From Streptomyces violens (GTDB lineage: Bacteria; Actinomycetota; Actinomycetes; Streptomycetales; Streptomycetaceae): DNA of 64,000 bases. The DNA lies in NCBI RefSeq assembly GCF_000717745.1, contig NZ_JOBH01000019.1, positions 136,452 to 200,451 of the forward strand, written 5' to 3'. The notes under the pieces were generated by a model. That model did no database searches. It worked only from the letters and a program-made list of their open reading frames with translations, and was not told the origin of the DNA. The position numbers and the translations under genes were made by a program. How positions within the stretch are numbered: the stretch's first letter is position 1; the number at the start of each line of letters is the position of its first letter. Positions 43,774 to 52,927 of this stretch are shown here, piece after piece.

Positions 43774-43809
43774 GTCGTTCAAGTCGTTCAGGTCGTTCAG
43801 GTCGTTCCT
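43774..43809. repeat. 9-bp tandem repeat (GTCGTTCAG)n in lacI leader
   Basis: Four near-identical units (GTCGTTCAA, GTCGTTCAG twice, GTCGTTCCT) lie just upstream of the lacI start, inside its probable 5' untranslated region. Confidence 0.9.
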
Positions 43810-43867
43810 GGCTCAGGTCCTTCGGGGCCTTGACACGCTCATCGCGCGGTCCTCATAGTACTTCGCA

Positions 43868-43892
43868 TTGACCGGTCAAGTTTACCGGTCAA
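43868..43892. promoter_or_regulatory. two LacI-type operators
   Basis: TTGACCGGTCAA (43868-43879) is a perfect 12-bp palindrome. TTTACCGGTCAA (43881-43892) is a one-base variant 13 bp further. CG-centred palindromes of this kind are typical LacI-family sites. They lie between the divergent lacI and oxidoreductase genes. Confidence 0.85.
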
Positions 43893-43929
43893 GTAGGCCA
43901 CTCGACCGAGACAGTACGTGGAGGACGAC

Positions 43930-45111
43930 ATGGACGCAGGCACGATCGGGGTGGCCGTCATCGGCGCCGGAATGGCCGGGCGCAGCCACGCCGCCGGCTA
44001 TCGCCAGGTCAACACCGTCTTCGGCGCGGGCCTGCCCCCGGTACGGCTGGCAGCGATCGCCGACGCCAACCTCGAACTGGCCGAGGACGCCGCCCGCCGC
44101 TACGGGTACGAGAAGGCGCTCCCGAGCTGGGAGGCCGTGGCCCAGGACCCGACGATCGACGCCGTCAGCATCGTCGTCGGCAACGACCTGCACCGCCGGA
44201 TCGCGGAGGCGCTGGTGGCCGCCGGCAAGCACGTACTGTGCGAGAAGCCACTGGCCGGCTCCATCGAGGATGCCCGCGCGATGGTCGAGCTGGAGCGCAC
44301 CGCCGACGTGGTGACCTCCGTCGGCTACACCTTCCGCCGCTCCCCGGCCATCACGGCGATCCGCGACCATGTGCGACGCGGCGAGCTGGGCGACCTGTCG
44401 CTGTTCAGCGGCCGGTACTGGTGCGATTACGCGACCGACCCGAACGGGCCGCTGAGCTGGCGCTTCAAGGGCGGCCCCGGCTCCGGCGCGCTCGGTGACA
44501 TCGGCGCGCACGTCATCGACGCCGCCGAGTACATCGCCGGGCCAGTCGTCGCGGTCTCCGGCGCGACGCTGTCGACCCAGATCACCAAGCGGCCCCTGCC
44601 ACTGGGCGCGGTCGTCGGGCACAACGCTGCGCCCGTCTCCGGCGAGGTCGGCGCGGTCGAGAACGAGGACACCGCGTCCTTCACCGCGCGCTTCGCGTCC
44701 GGCCTGGTGGGCACCTTCTCGGTGTCACGCACCGCCTTCGGCCTGCCCAACGGGCTCGCCTTCGACGTCCTGGGGCTCGGCGGCCGGGCCGCGTTCGACC
44801 AGCACCGCCCCGCCGAGTACCTCTTCGACGACGCGCAGCCCGAGGCCCGTACCCGCGGCGCGCGCCAGATCATCGCCGGGCCGCAGCTGCCGTACTTCAA
44901 GGGCGGCTACCCGATGGAGGCGCCGGGGGTGGGCGGCGGCAACGCCGAGATGTTCACGTACCAGGCCCGGGCCTTCCTGGACCAGGTCGCGGGCGTCGCG
45001 GACCCGCTCCCCGCCTGCGCCACCTTCGCCGATGCCCTGCACACGATGGAGATCATCCAGGCCGTGGTGCGCTCCGCCGACGCCGCCGGCGCCTCCGTCG
45101 ACATCCCCTGA
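43930..45111 (+). CDS. Gfo/Idh/MocA-family NAD(P)-dependent oxidoreductase
   Basis: 393 residues. ATG 43930 with GGAGGAC upstream. The N-terminal Rossmann domain has GVAVIGAGMAGRSH (7-20) and CEKPLAG (104-110). The C-terminal alpha/beta domain includes GSGALGDIGAHVIDAAEYI with the catalytic Asp-His pair. The family oxidises inositols, glucosides or sugar derivatives at one hydroxyl. It is the first gene of an operon with a sugar isomerase/epimerase, and the LacI regulator faces it. The pairing resembles inositol or 3-keto-glycoside catabolism; the substrate is not assignable. Confidence 0.93.
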   Translation: MDAGTIGVAVIGAGMAGRSHAAGYRQVNTVFGAGLPPVRLAAIADANLELAEDAARRYGYEKALPSWEAVAQDPTIDAVSIVVGNDLHRRIAEALVAAGKHVLCEKPLAGSIEDARAMVELERTADVVTSVGYTFRRSPAITAIRDHVRRGELGDLSLFSGRYWCDYATDPNGPLSWRFKGGPGSGALGDIGAHVIDAAEYIAGPVVAVSGATLSTQITKRPLPLGAVVGHNAAPVSGEVGAVENEDTASFTARFASGLVGTFSVSRTAFGLPNGLAFDVLGLGGRAAFDQHRPAEYLFDDAQPEARTRGARQIIAGPQLPYFKGGYPMEAPGVGGGNAEMFTYQARAFLDQVAGVADPLPACATFADALHTMEIIQAVVRSADAAGASVDIP

Positions 45112-45171
45112 CCCGCCCCCCTGACCTGACCTCCCCAGCCCCGTCGCGCCCCGCCCCGAATGGAGAAACCC

Positions 45172-46179
45172 ATGGCTCTCAAGCTCGGCGCCTACACCGC
45201 CTGTCTGCACGACCGCACCCTCGAAGAGGCCCTCGACGTACTGAAGACCAACGGCCTGACCTCCGTGGAGGTCAACACCGGCGGCTTCATCCCCTCGCCG
45301 CATTGCCCGGTGGATCTGCTGCTGTCCTCCGAGAAGGCCCGCGAGGAGTACCTCCGTACCTTCGCCGACCGCGGCATGGAGCTCACCGGCCTGAACTGCA
45401 ACGGCAACCCGCTCAACCCGCTGCCGGGGGTCGGCCCGAAGCACGCCGACGACCTGCGCCGCACGATCCGGCTCGCCGGTCTGCTCGGTGTGAAGCACGT
45501 CGTCACCATGTCCGGCACCCCGGGCTCCGACCCCGACGCCAAGTACCCCTCCTGGGTGGTCAACCCCTGGGACGGCGTCTACATGGACGTCCTGGACTAC
45601 CAGTGGGGCGTGGCCGCCGAGTTCTGGAAAGAGATCGACGCGCTCGCCCGCGAGCACGACGTCCGGGTCGCGATCGAGATGCACCCGCACAACCTCGTGT
45701 TCTCACCCGTCACACTCAAGCGGCTCGTCGAGCTGACCGGCGCGACCAACCTCGGTGCGGAGATGGACCCCTCGCACCTGATGTGGCAGGGCATGGACGT
45801 GGCGGCGTCGATCCGCTACCTCGGCCCGCTCGTGTTCCACGCCGCCGCCAAGGACGCGACGATCTGCCCCGGCGTCGACGTCCGTGGAGTGCTCGACACG
45901 TCCTTCACACGGGTGCCGGCCGACGACCCGGACAAGGTCCCCACCGGGTACGACTTCTGGTGCAACGCCTGGCCCGAGAACCCGGCCTGGAAGTTCGTCG
46001 CGGTCGGGGTCGGCCATGACGTCGCCTACTGGACCGAGTTCCTCGCGGCGCTCGCCGAGGTCGACCCGGACATGGCCGTCAACATCGAGCACGAGGACGC
46101 CGCGTACAGCCGTACCGAGGGACTCGCCCTGGCCGCGAAGACCCTGCGCACCGCGGCGGAAGCGCTGCCCGGCGGCTGA
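45172..46179 (+). CDS. sugar phosphate isomerase/epimerase (xylose-isomerase-like TIM barrel)
   Basis: 335 residues. ATG 45172 with GGAGA upstream is preferred over ATG 45160. A TIM barrel of the AP-endonuclease-2 superfamily: GLTSVEVNTGGF, a metal-ligand Glu in VAIEMHPHNLVF, AEMDPSHLMWQGMD with the next metal residues, HAAAKD and a late Glu in VNIEHEDAAY. Homologues include IolE/IolH-like and 3-keto-sugar epimerases. It follows the oxidoreductase by 60 bp and probably acts on its keto product. A strong terminator hairpin follows. Confidence 0.92.
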   Translation: MALKLGAYTACLHDRTLEEALDVLKTNGLTSVEVNTGGFIPSPHCPVDLLLSSEKAREEYLRTFADRGMELTGLNCNGNPLNPLPGVGPKHADDLRRTIRLAGLLGVKHVVTMSGTPGSDPDAKYPSWVVNPWDGVYMDVLDYQWGVAAEFWKEIDALAREHDVRVAIEMHPHNLVFSPVTLKRLVELTGATNLGAEMDPSHLMWQGMDVAASIRYLGPLVFHAAAKDATICPGVDVRGVLDTSFTRVPADDPDKVPTGYDFWCNAWPENPAWKFVAVGVGHDVAYWTEFLAALAEVDPDMAVNIEHEDAAYSRTEGLALAAKTLRTAAEALPGG

Positions 46180-46195
46180 TGCCGCGGCGGTACGG

Positions 46196-46229
46196 GGGCC
46201 CGGGCTCCTCCGAGTGGGAGCCCGGGCCC
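46196..46229 (+). terminator. strong terminator hairpin after the isomerase gene
   Basis: GGGCCCGGGCTCC (46196-46208) pairs perfectly with GGAGCCCGGGCCC (46217-46229), 13 bp with an 8-nt loop, 17 bp after the stop. Confidence 0.88.
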
Positions 46230-47982
<1,753 letters not shown>

Positions 47983-48018
47983 GACCGGTCACCGGTTGTA
48001 CGCAGGTACCTGGGCAGC

Positions 48019-48047
48019 GGGCCCCGGCGAGACATTCGCCGGGGCCC
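48019..48047 (+). terminator. argG terminator
   Basis: GGGCCCCGGCGA (48019-48030) pairs perfectly with TCGCCGGGGCCC (48036-48047), 12 bp with a 5-nt loop, 37 bp after the argG stop. Confidence 0.88.
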
Positions 48048-48123
48048 GCTGTCGCACGTTGTGGCCCGTCGCGGCGAGTCGTACTCATCACAGAACCCGG
48101 GCTTCCGGTCACGCAACGGCGTC

Positions 48124-48133
48124 AACTATAGTT
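48124..48133 (+). promoter_or_regulatory. palindromic -10/operator of the XRE cassette
   Basis: AACTATAGTT (48124-48133) is a perfect palindrome containing TATAGT, a good -10, about 25 bp before the XRE gene. It may serve as promoter and autoregulatory site for the XRE protein. Confidence 0.5.
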
Positions 48134-48157
48134 TAGGCGGATCGAGAGGGAGCAGCC

Positions 48158-48658
48158 GTGGCCGTGATGGACGACAGTGCCGACGCCGGGACGCCGGGGG
48201 AGCACCCCGCAGTACCCGCGTCCGTACCCGTTCCGGGCCCGGGCGCTTCGTTCGCCGAGCGGCTGAACTTCCTCTTCGACCGGGTGCGCGCACCGGGGAC
48301 CAAGGAGTTCAGCAACGCGCACGTGGCACGCACGATCTCCTCGTACGGCGACGACAGCTGCACCGGCGCCTACATCGGCATGTTGCGCAAGGGCGAACGG
48401 ACCCCGACCATCACCCTCCTGCCGCTCCTCGCGCGCTTCTTCGGCGTGGAGGCCGGCTACTTCGTCGAGGACGAGATCACGCGCAAGGTCGCGGACCAGT
48501 TCGAGCTCCTGCGGAAGCTCAGCGAGGCCGGCGTGCGGGAGATCGCCCTCCGTGCGATGGGCCTGTCCGACACGAGCCAGCGCAAGGTCCTGGAGGCCAT
48601 CGACGCGGTGCGGGAGATGGAAGGGCTGCCCGCCGACCCCGAGAGGGGCTCGCCATGA
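48158..48658 (+). CDS. XRE-family regulator of the protease/membrane-protein cassette
   Basis: 166 residues. GTG 48158 with GAGAGGGAGC upstream. An acidic, Pro-rich N-terminus precedes an XRE HTH at about 30-105 (SFAERLNFLFDRVR, SNAHVARTISSYG, TGAYIGMLRKGERTPTITLLPLLARFFGV). A helical C-terminal part follows. Its stop overlaps the next start (ATGA). Pairing of XRE with ImmA/IrrE proteases is a known regulatory arrangement in which the protease cleaves the repressor. Confidence 0.9.
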   Translation: MAVMDDSADAGTPGEHPAVPASVPVPGPGASFAERLNFLFDRVRAPGTKEFSNAHVARTISSYGDDSCTGAYIGMLRKGERTPTITLLPLLARFFGVEAGYFVEDEITRKVADQFELLRKLSEAGVREIALRAMGLSDTSQRKVLEAIDAVREMEGLPADPERGSP

Positions 48659-49230
48659 CGGGCCCCAGGGCGTCGATCCTGAGAGGCAGCCGTATGCGGC
48701 GCAGCCGTCGTGATCGCGCGGCCGACGAGGTCGAGCGTCGCAGTCGGGCATTCGTGGCAGAGCTGGACCTGCCGCCCGTGGACAGCGTCCTCGACCTGGT
48801 GCCGTTCATGGAGAATCGATTCGGCCGCTCGATCCGGCTCATGCCGTTCACTCCGGACCCGGCCGACGCGGACTCCCTGGACGCCTCAGCGCCCTGCGGC
48901 ATGTGGCTCGCCACGAAGACCACGGACTACGTCTTCTACGACACGGGCATCAGCCGCGCACACGCCGAGATCATCGTCGGCCACGAGTTCGCGCACATGC
49001 TCAAGCGGCACCGCGGCAGGACCCCGGCCGGTTCGGGCGACCTCGGCGGACTGATCACCGGTATCGATCCCAGCACCGTTCAGCTCGTCCTGGGCCGGAC
49101 CCGCTACAACGAACCCGAGGAGTTCGAAGCCGAAATGCTCGGTTCCCTGCTGCAGGAGCACGTGAGCACCTCCCGTACCTCCCGCGCCCGCCGGGACTCC
49201 GACCCCATCGCCCGTACGCTGCTGCGCTGA
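48655..49230 (+). CDS. ImmA/IrrE-family metallo-endopeptidase
   Basis: 191 residues, ATG 48655 in an ATGA overlap with the XRE gene. The zinc site HEFAH (110-114, in IIVGHEFAHMLKRH) and the downstream acidic ligand (EEFEAEMLGS) define the M78 family. The N-terminal basic stretch (RGSRMRRSRRDRAADEVERRSR) may contact DNA or the XRE partner. In ICEBs1 and Deinococcus the homologues cleave a cognate repressor upon a signal. Here a multi-pass membrane protein is the next gene and could supply the signal. Confidence 0.92.
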   Translation: MTGPRASILRGSRMRRSRRDRAADEVERRSRAFVAELDLPPVDSVLDLVPFMENRFGRSIRLMPFTPDPADADSLDASAPCGMWLATKTTDYVFYDTGISRAHAEIIVGHEFAHMLKRHRGRTPAGSGDLGGLITGIDPSTVQLVLGRTRYNEPEEFEAEMLGSLLQEHVSTSRTSRARRDSDPIARTLLR

Positions 49231-49244
49231 CCGAATCAGGCCCC

Positions 49245-50465
49245 GTGAAAGACATACTCCACCCCCTGTGTCTGGCGATCGCCGGCAGCGGATTCCTCTT
49301 CCTGCTGCGCGACCTCGCCAAGAGCCGCCGCGACCGCGCCCTGGTCGCGCTGGCCTTCACGTACGGCTTCTCCGCGATCAGTTACGCCGTCTCCCTCACC
49401 TGGGTGTGGGTGCGCATCGACGGCGTCTTCGGCATCACCAACATCTCCGTACCGCTCGCCCAGAGCTGCGTGATCCTCGTCTTCGCGCTCCAGGCCACCG
49501 TCCTCGCGTACTGGTCGAAGCCGGCCGCGGAAGCCCGCCGCCGCAGCCGCCTCCTGCTCATCGCGGCCGCCGTGGTCATCGCCGGCATGGCCGTACTGTT
49601 CGCCCTGCTCACCCCGGCGACGACCCGCCCCGCAGACTTCGCCACGTACTACGCCCACGACCCGTACTACCAGGCGTACGTGCTGCTGTACTTCGGCATG
49701 TACACCGTCGCCGAGCTCTACCTCGCACGGTCCTGCTGGAAGTACGCCCGCACCGCCAGCAACCCCTCGATCACCTGGGGCCTGCGGCTCATCACAGTCG
49801 GCGCGATCATCACCCTCGGATACAGCACCATCCGGATCGGCGCGGTCGTCGGGGCCGAGGCCGGCTTCGGCGTCGAGCACCTCGACCCGTTCGCCTGGGC
49901 CTGCGGCGACATCGGCGCCACCGCCACCCAGATCGGCTACTTCCTCCCCACGCTGGCCCGCCGCACCGCCGCAGCGCGCGACTGGACGACCGCACACCTC
50001 CGCTACCGGCAGCTGCGCCACCTGTGGGCCGCGCTGGACCGGGCGGACCCGGGCATCGCACTGCGCCGCCCGGCCCCGCACCACGATGACCTGCTGCGCG
50101 GCCGCAGCGCCCACTTCCCCCTGCTGCGCCGCCGTGTCGAGATCCGCCAGGGCCAGAAGCTGCTGCGCCGCTACCTCGACCCGGCCGCGCGGGGGGAGTC
50201 CGAGACCCGGCACCGGGCCGCAGGCCGCACCGGCGCCGACCTCGCCGCCGCCGTCACCGCCGACCAGATCCGCGCCGCCCTCCTCCGGCACCGCGCCAAC
50301 GACCCCCTCGAAACCCCCGCCGAGTACGCCGACGCGGAGCTGCCCCTCACCACCACCGAAGACGAACTGACGCACCTTCAGCGCGTCGCCTCGTACTTCA
50401 CCCCTCCCGCCGAGAGCCCCCACGCCGCCACCTCTCACAGCACCACAACTGGAGCCCGTTCGTGA
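49245..50465 (+). CDS. multi-pass membrane protein of the MAB_1171c (DUF6545) type
   Basis: 406 residues, GTG 49245, 14 bp after the protease gene. About seven N-terminal TM helices (residues 1-240), for example LCLAIAGSGFLFLLRDLAK, VALAFTYGFSAISYAVSLTW and LLLIAAAVVIAGMAVLFALL, then a ~165-residue cytoplasmic helical and charged domain. The family is annotated as putative transporter, but seven TM plus a cytoplasmic tail also fits a receptor. In this order after XRE and ImmA/IrrE it is recurrent in Streptomyces. Its stop overlaps the next start (GTGA). Confidence 0.85.
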   Translation: MKDILHPLCLAIAGSGFLFLLRDLAKSRRDRALVALAFTYGFSAISYAVSLTWVWVRIDGVFGITNISVPLAQSCVILVFALQATVLAYWSKPAAEARRRSRLLLIAAAVVIAGMAVLFALLTPATTRPADFATYYAHDPYYQAYVLLYFGMYTVAELYLARSCWKYARTASNPSITWGLRLITVGAIITLGYSTIRIGAVVGAEAGFGVEHLDPFAWACGDIGATATQIGYFLPTLARRTAAARDWTTAHLRYRQLRHLWAALDRADPGIALRRPAPHHDDLLRGRSAHFPLLRRRVEIRQGQKLLRRYLDPAARGESETRHRAAGRTGADLAAAVTADQIRAALLRHRANDPLETPAEYADAELPLTTTEDELTHLQRVASYFTPPAESPHAATSHSTTTGARS

Positions 50466-52060
50466 TTCTCCGACGCACCCTCCTCGTCGCTGCCACGGCC
50501 GTCGCCGCGGCAGCCTCCATGGCCGCACCCGCCGCCGCCCGCGCACGCGCCGGTGCCGCCAAGCCCCCCACGCCCCCCCACACCCCCGGCAAGGCGCTGC
50601 ACCTGGCCCCCGCCCGCGAACAGCTCGCCGCGCTGCGCGCACGCAAGATCACCAGCCGTGCCCTGCTGGAGCAGTACCTCCAGCACATCGCCGGGACCGA
50701 CGACCTCAACGCCGTCGTCACCCTCGACGCCGACGCCGCCCGCGCGGCCGCCGACGACGCGGACCGCCACCTGGCCGAGACCGGCAAGCCGCTCGGCCCG
50801 CTGCACGGCCTGCCCCTCACCGTGAAGGACGCCCTGGAAACGCGCGGGCTGCGCACCACCAGTGGCTCCCCGGACCTCGCCGACCACGTCCCGGACCAGG
50901 ACGCCGACGCCGTCGCCCGCCTCCGCGCCGCCGGCGCCGTCCTCGTCGGCAAGACCAACGTCCCGACGATGTGCCAGGACATCCAGACGTCCAACCCCCT
51001 CTTCGGCACCACGAAGAACCCGCACGACGACACCAAGACCGCCGGCGGTTCCTCCGGCGGCCCGGCCGCCGCCGTCGCCGCCGGGCTCACCAGCCTCGAA
51101 GTCGGCTCGGACCTCGCCGGATCCCTCCGACTGCCGGCCGCATACTGCGGCGTGTATGCACTGCGCCCCAGCTTCGGCATCGTGCCGACCCGCGGCCACA
51201 TCCCGCGCCCGCCCGGCTGGCTCACCAGCTCCGACATGCTCACCATCGGCCCGATCGCCCGCACGCCCGAGGACCTTGACGTCCTCCTGGACGTGCTCGC
51301 CGCACCGGCCCCGGCCGACGCCGCCGCCTGGAAGATCGACCTCCCGGCACCGCAGCACAAGCGCCTCGCCGACTACCGGATCGGCCTCTGGCAGGACGAC
51401 CCGTACTGCCACGTCGACAAGGACACCCGCGAACTCCTGGACCGGGTCGCCGAGCTCGTACGGTCCGCCGGCGCCACGGTCGACGACTCGGCCCGGCCCA
51501 TCGACCTCGCCGACAGCGACAAGCTGTTCCAGCGCCTCATGTACGCCACGGCGAGCGCGACCGCCCCCGACGAGGCGTTCGCCGCCGACATCGCGGCCGC
51601 CGACAAGACCGCCGCCGACGCCCCGGGCGGCCTCTTCCTGCAGTCGCGGACCATGCGGCACCGGGACTGGCTGCTCGCCAACGAGGAGCGCGAGAAGCTG
51701 CGCGGCCGCTGGGCCGACTACTTCGCCGACCACGACGTACTGATCACGCCCGCCGCGCCGACGGCGGCCGTCGACGACCAGACCGACACCCCGGTCCCCG
51801 GCCGGTCCATCACCGTCGACGGCGAGAAGCGGCCGTACTTCGACCAGACCGCCTGGCTGAACATGGCCGGCCACGTCAAGCTCCCCGCCGCCGTCATTCC
51901 CGCAGGAAAGACCGCCGACGGCCTGCCGCTGGCCATCCAGATCATCGGCCCCTACCTGGCCGACCGCACGGTCCTCGACGTGGCCAAGCACCTCGCCCGG
52001 CTGCTGCCCGAGCCCGTCCGCCCGCCCGCGTTCACCGAGTCCACGGCGTTCACCGCGTGA
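50462..52060 (+). CDS. exported amidase (amidase-signature family)
   Basis: 532 residues, GTG 50462 in a GTGA overlap. Signal peptide about 1-30 (RRTLLVAATAVAAAASMAAP, with RR suggesting possible Tat export). The amidase signature triad is visible: Lys in LTVKDALE, cis-Ser in GGSSGGPAAAVAAG and the nucleophile Ser in GSDLAGSLRLPAAYCG. The usual GSDxGGS is GSDLAGS, a tolerated variant. It hydrolyses an amide outside the membrane. Being the last gene of the XRE/ImmA/7TM cassette, it could modify or degrade an extracellular signal sensed by the membrane protein; that is inference. Confidence 0.9.
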   Translation: MILRRTLLVAATAVAAAASMAAPAAARARAGAAKPPTPPHTPGKALHLAPAREQLAALRARKITSRALLEQYLQHIAGTDDLNAVVTLDADAARAAADDADRHLAETGKPLGPLHGLPLTVKDALETRGLRTTSGSPDLADHVPDQDADAVARLRAAGAVLVGKTNVPTMCQDIQTSNPLFGTTKNPHDDTKTAGGSSGGPAAAVAAGLTSLEVGSDLAGSLRLPAAYCGVYALRPSFGIVPTRGHIPRPPGWLTSSDMLTIGPIARTPEDLDVLLDVLAAPAPADAAAWKIDLPAPQHKRLADYRIGLWQDDPYCHVDKDTRELLDRVAELVRSAGATVDDSARPIDLADSDKLFQRLMYATASATAPDEAFAADIAAADKTAADAPGGLFLQSRTMRHRDWLLANEEREKLRGRWADYFADHDVLITPAAPTAAVDDQTDTPVPGRSITVDGEKRPYFDQTAWLNMAGHVKLPAAVIPAGKTADGLPLAIQIIGPYLADRTVLDVAKHLARLLPEPVRPPAFTESTAFTA

Positions 52061-52123
52061 GCGAGCGCCACTGACCCGGGCTCGTCCGGCCTCCACGGGG
52101 GTGGGGCAGGACGAGCCCGTACG

Positions 52124-52161
52124 ACAGAGGGCCCCAGGTTCTTGAACCTGGGGCCCTCTGT
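52124..52161. terminator. very strong bidirectional terminator
   Basis: ACAGAGGGCCCCAGGTTC (52124-52141) pairs perfectly with GAACCTGGGGCCCTCTGT (52144-52161), 18 bp. It separates the amidase gene from the convergent small secreted protein gene. Confidence 0.92.
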
Positions 52162-52179
52162 GCTGCCGCCGACCTCGTA

Positions 52180-52226
52180 CGAGTACGGATACAAGTACCG
52201 GTACGGGTACGGGTACGGGTACGGCG
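52180..52226. repeat. 6-bp GTACGG-type tandem repeat
   Basis: Hexamers GTACGA, GTACGG, ATACAA, GTACCG and several GTACGG follow each other just past the amidase terminator, non-coding. The unit resembles the array at 39464-39510. Confidence 0.88.
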
Positions 52227-52325
52227 CACGGAAGCGGCCCGGATACCGACGGGGGATGCGGCATCCGGGCCAATGATCAGCTTAGCCCCGCAGAGGCGAC
52301 TTGGGCCAGCCGGGCGGCCGAACGC

Positions 52326-52673
52326 TCAGCCGCCGAGGGCCCCGGTGGCCGCGCCGACGAGCGGGGACAGCGTGTCGTCCAGCATTTGCCCGTGGACCTT
52401 CAGATTCCCGGACGGGTCGGTGAGCATGCTGGTCAGCTCCCACGACGGGTCGCTCAGGTGGTACATCTCGACGTGCTGCCACAGCGCGTCCACCGACTCG
52501 CCCACGGGGCTGGTGAGGCTGGACGCGGGCGCCTTCCCGTGGCCCGCGTGCGCGGTCGTCATCGTGGCCGCCGAAGCCGTACCGGCCCCGCCGATGCCCA
52601 TGACCGCCACCGCGGCCACCAGCGTCCCGACGAAGCGCACCCGGGCTCGGTTATTACGGCGGTAAGCACTCAT
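52326..52673 (-). CDS. small secreted protein of unknown function
   Basis: 115 residues, ATG 52671-52673 with GAAGGGG upstream. A signal peptide of basic N-region (RRNNRARVR), hydrophobic FVGTLVAAVAVMGIGGAG and cleavage after ASA. The mature ~80 residues include HAGHGKAPASSLTSPVGESV and end VGAATGALGG. No Cys and no known domain. It is divergent from the p-terphenyl operon but not evidently part of it. Confidence 0.8.
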   Translation of the reverse strand: MSAYRRNNRARVRFVGTLVAAVAVMGIGGAGTASAATMTTAHAGHGKAPASSLTSPVGESVDALWQHVEMYHLSDPSWELTSMLTDPSGNLKVHGQMLDDTLSPLVGAATGALGG

Positions 52674-52927
52674 GAATTACCCCTTCTTCGCAGCGACTTG
52701 GGTTGCGAGAAGAACTCCAACACGATTCCGGCCAGGCGTGGTTTCCCGCCGGTTGCCGAGTCAAAAACGGTGACTCACCGTCAATTTCCCATCCGGAACA
52801 GGCTGATTTAACGGGCGAGTGACTCATGGGACATGGGTGGGCAATCGCGGAAGCGTCTGGTTTCGGTACCGGTTTCAGCAACCGTTCCATGCCCATGTGC
52901 CTGTTCTCAGGAGAGGGACGACGAACG

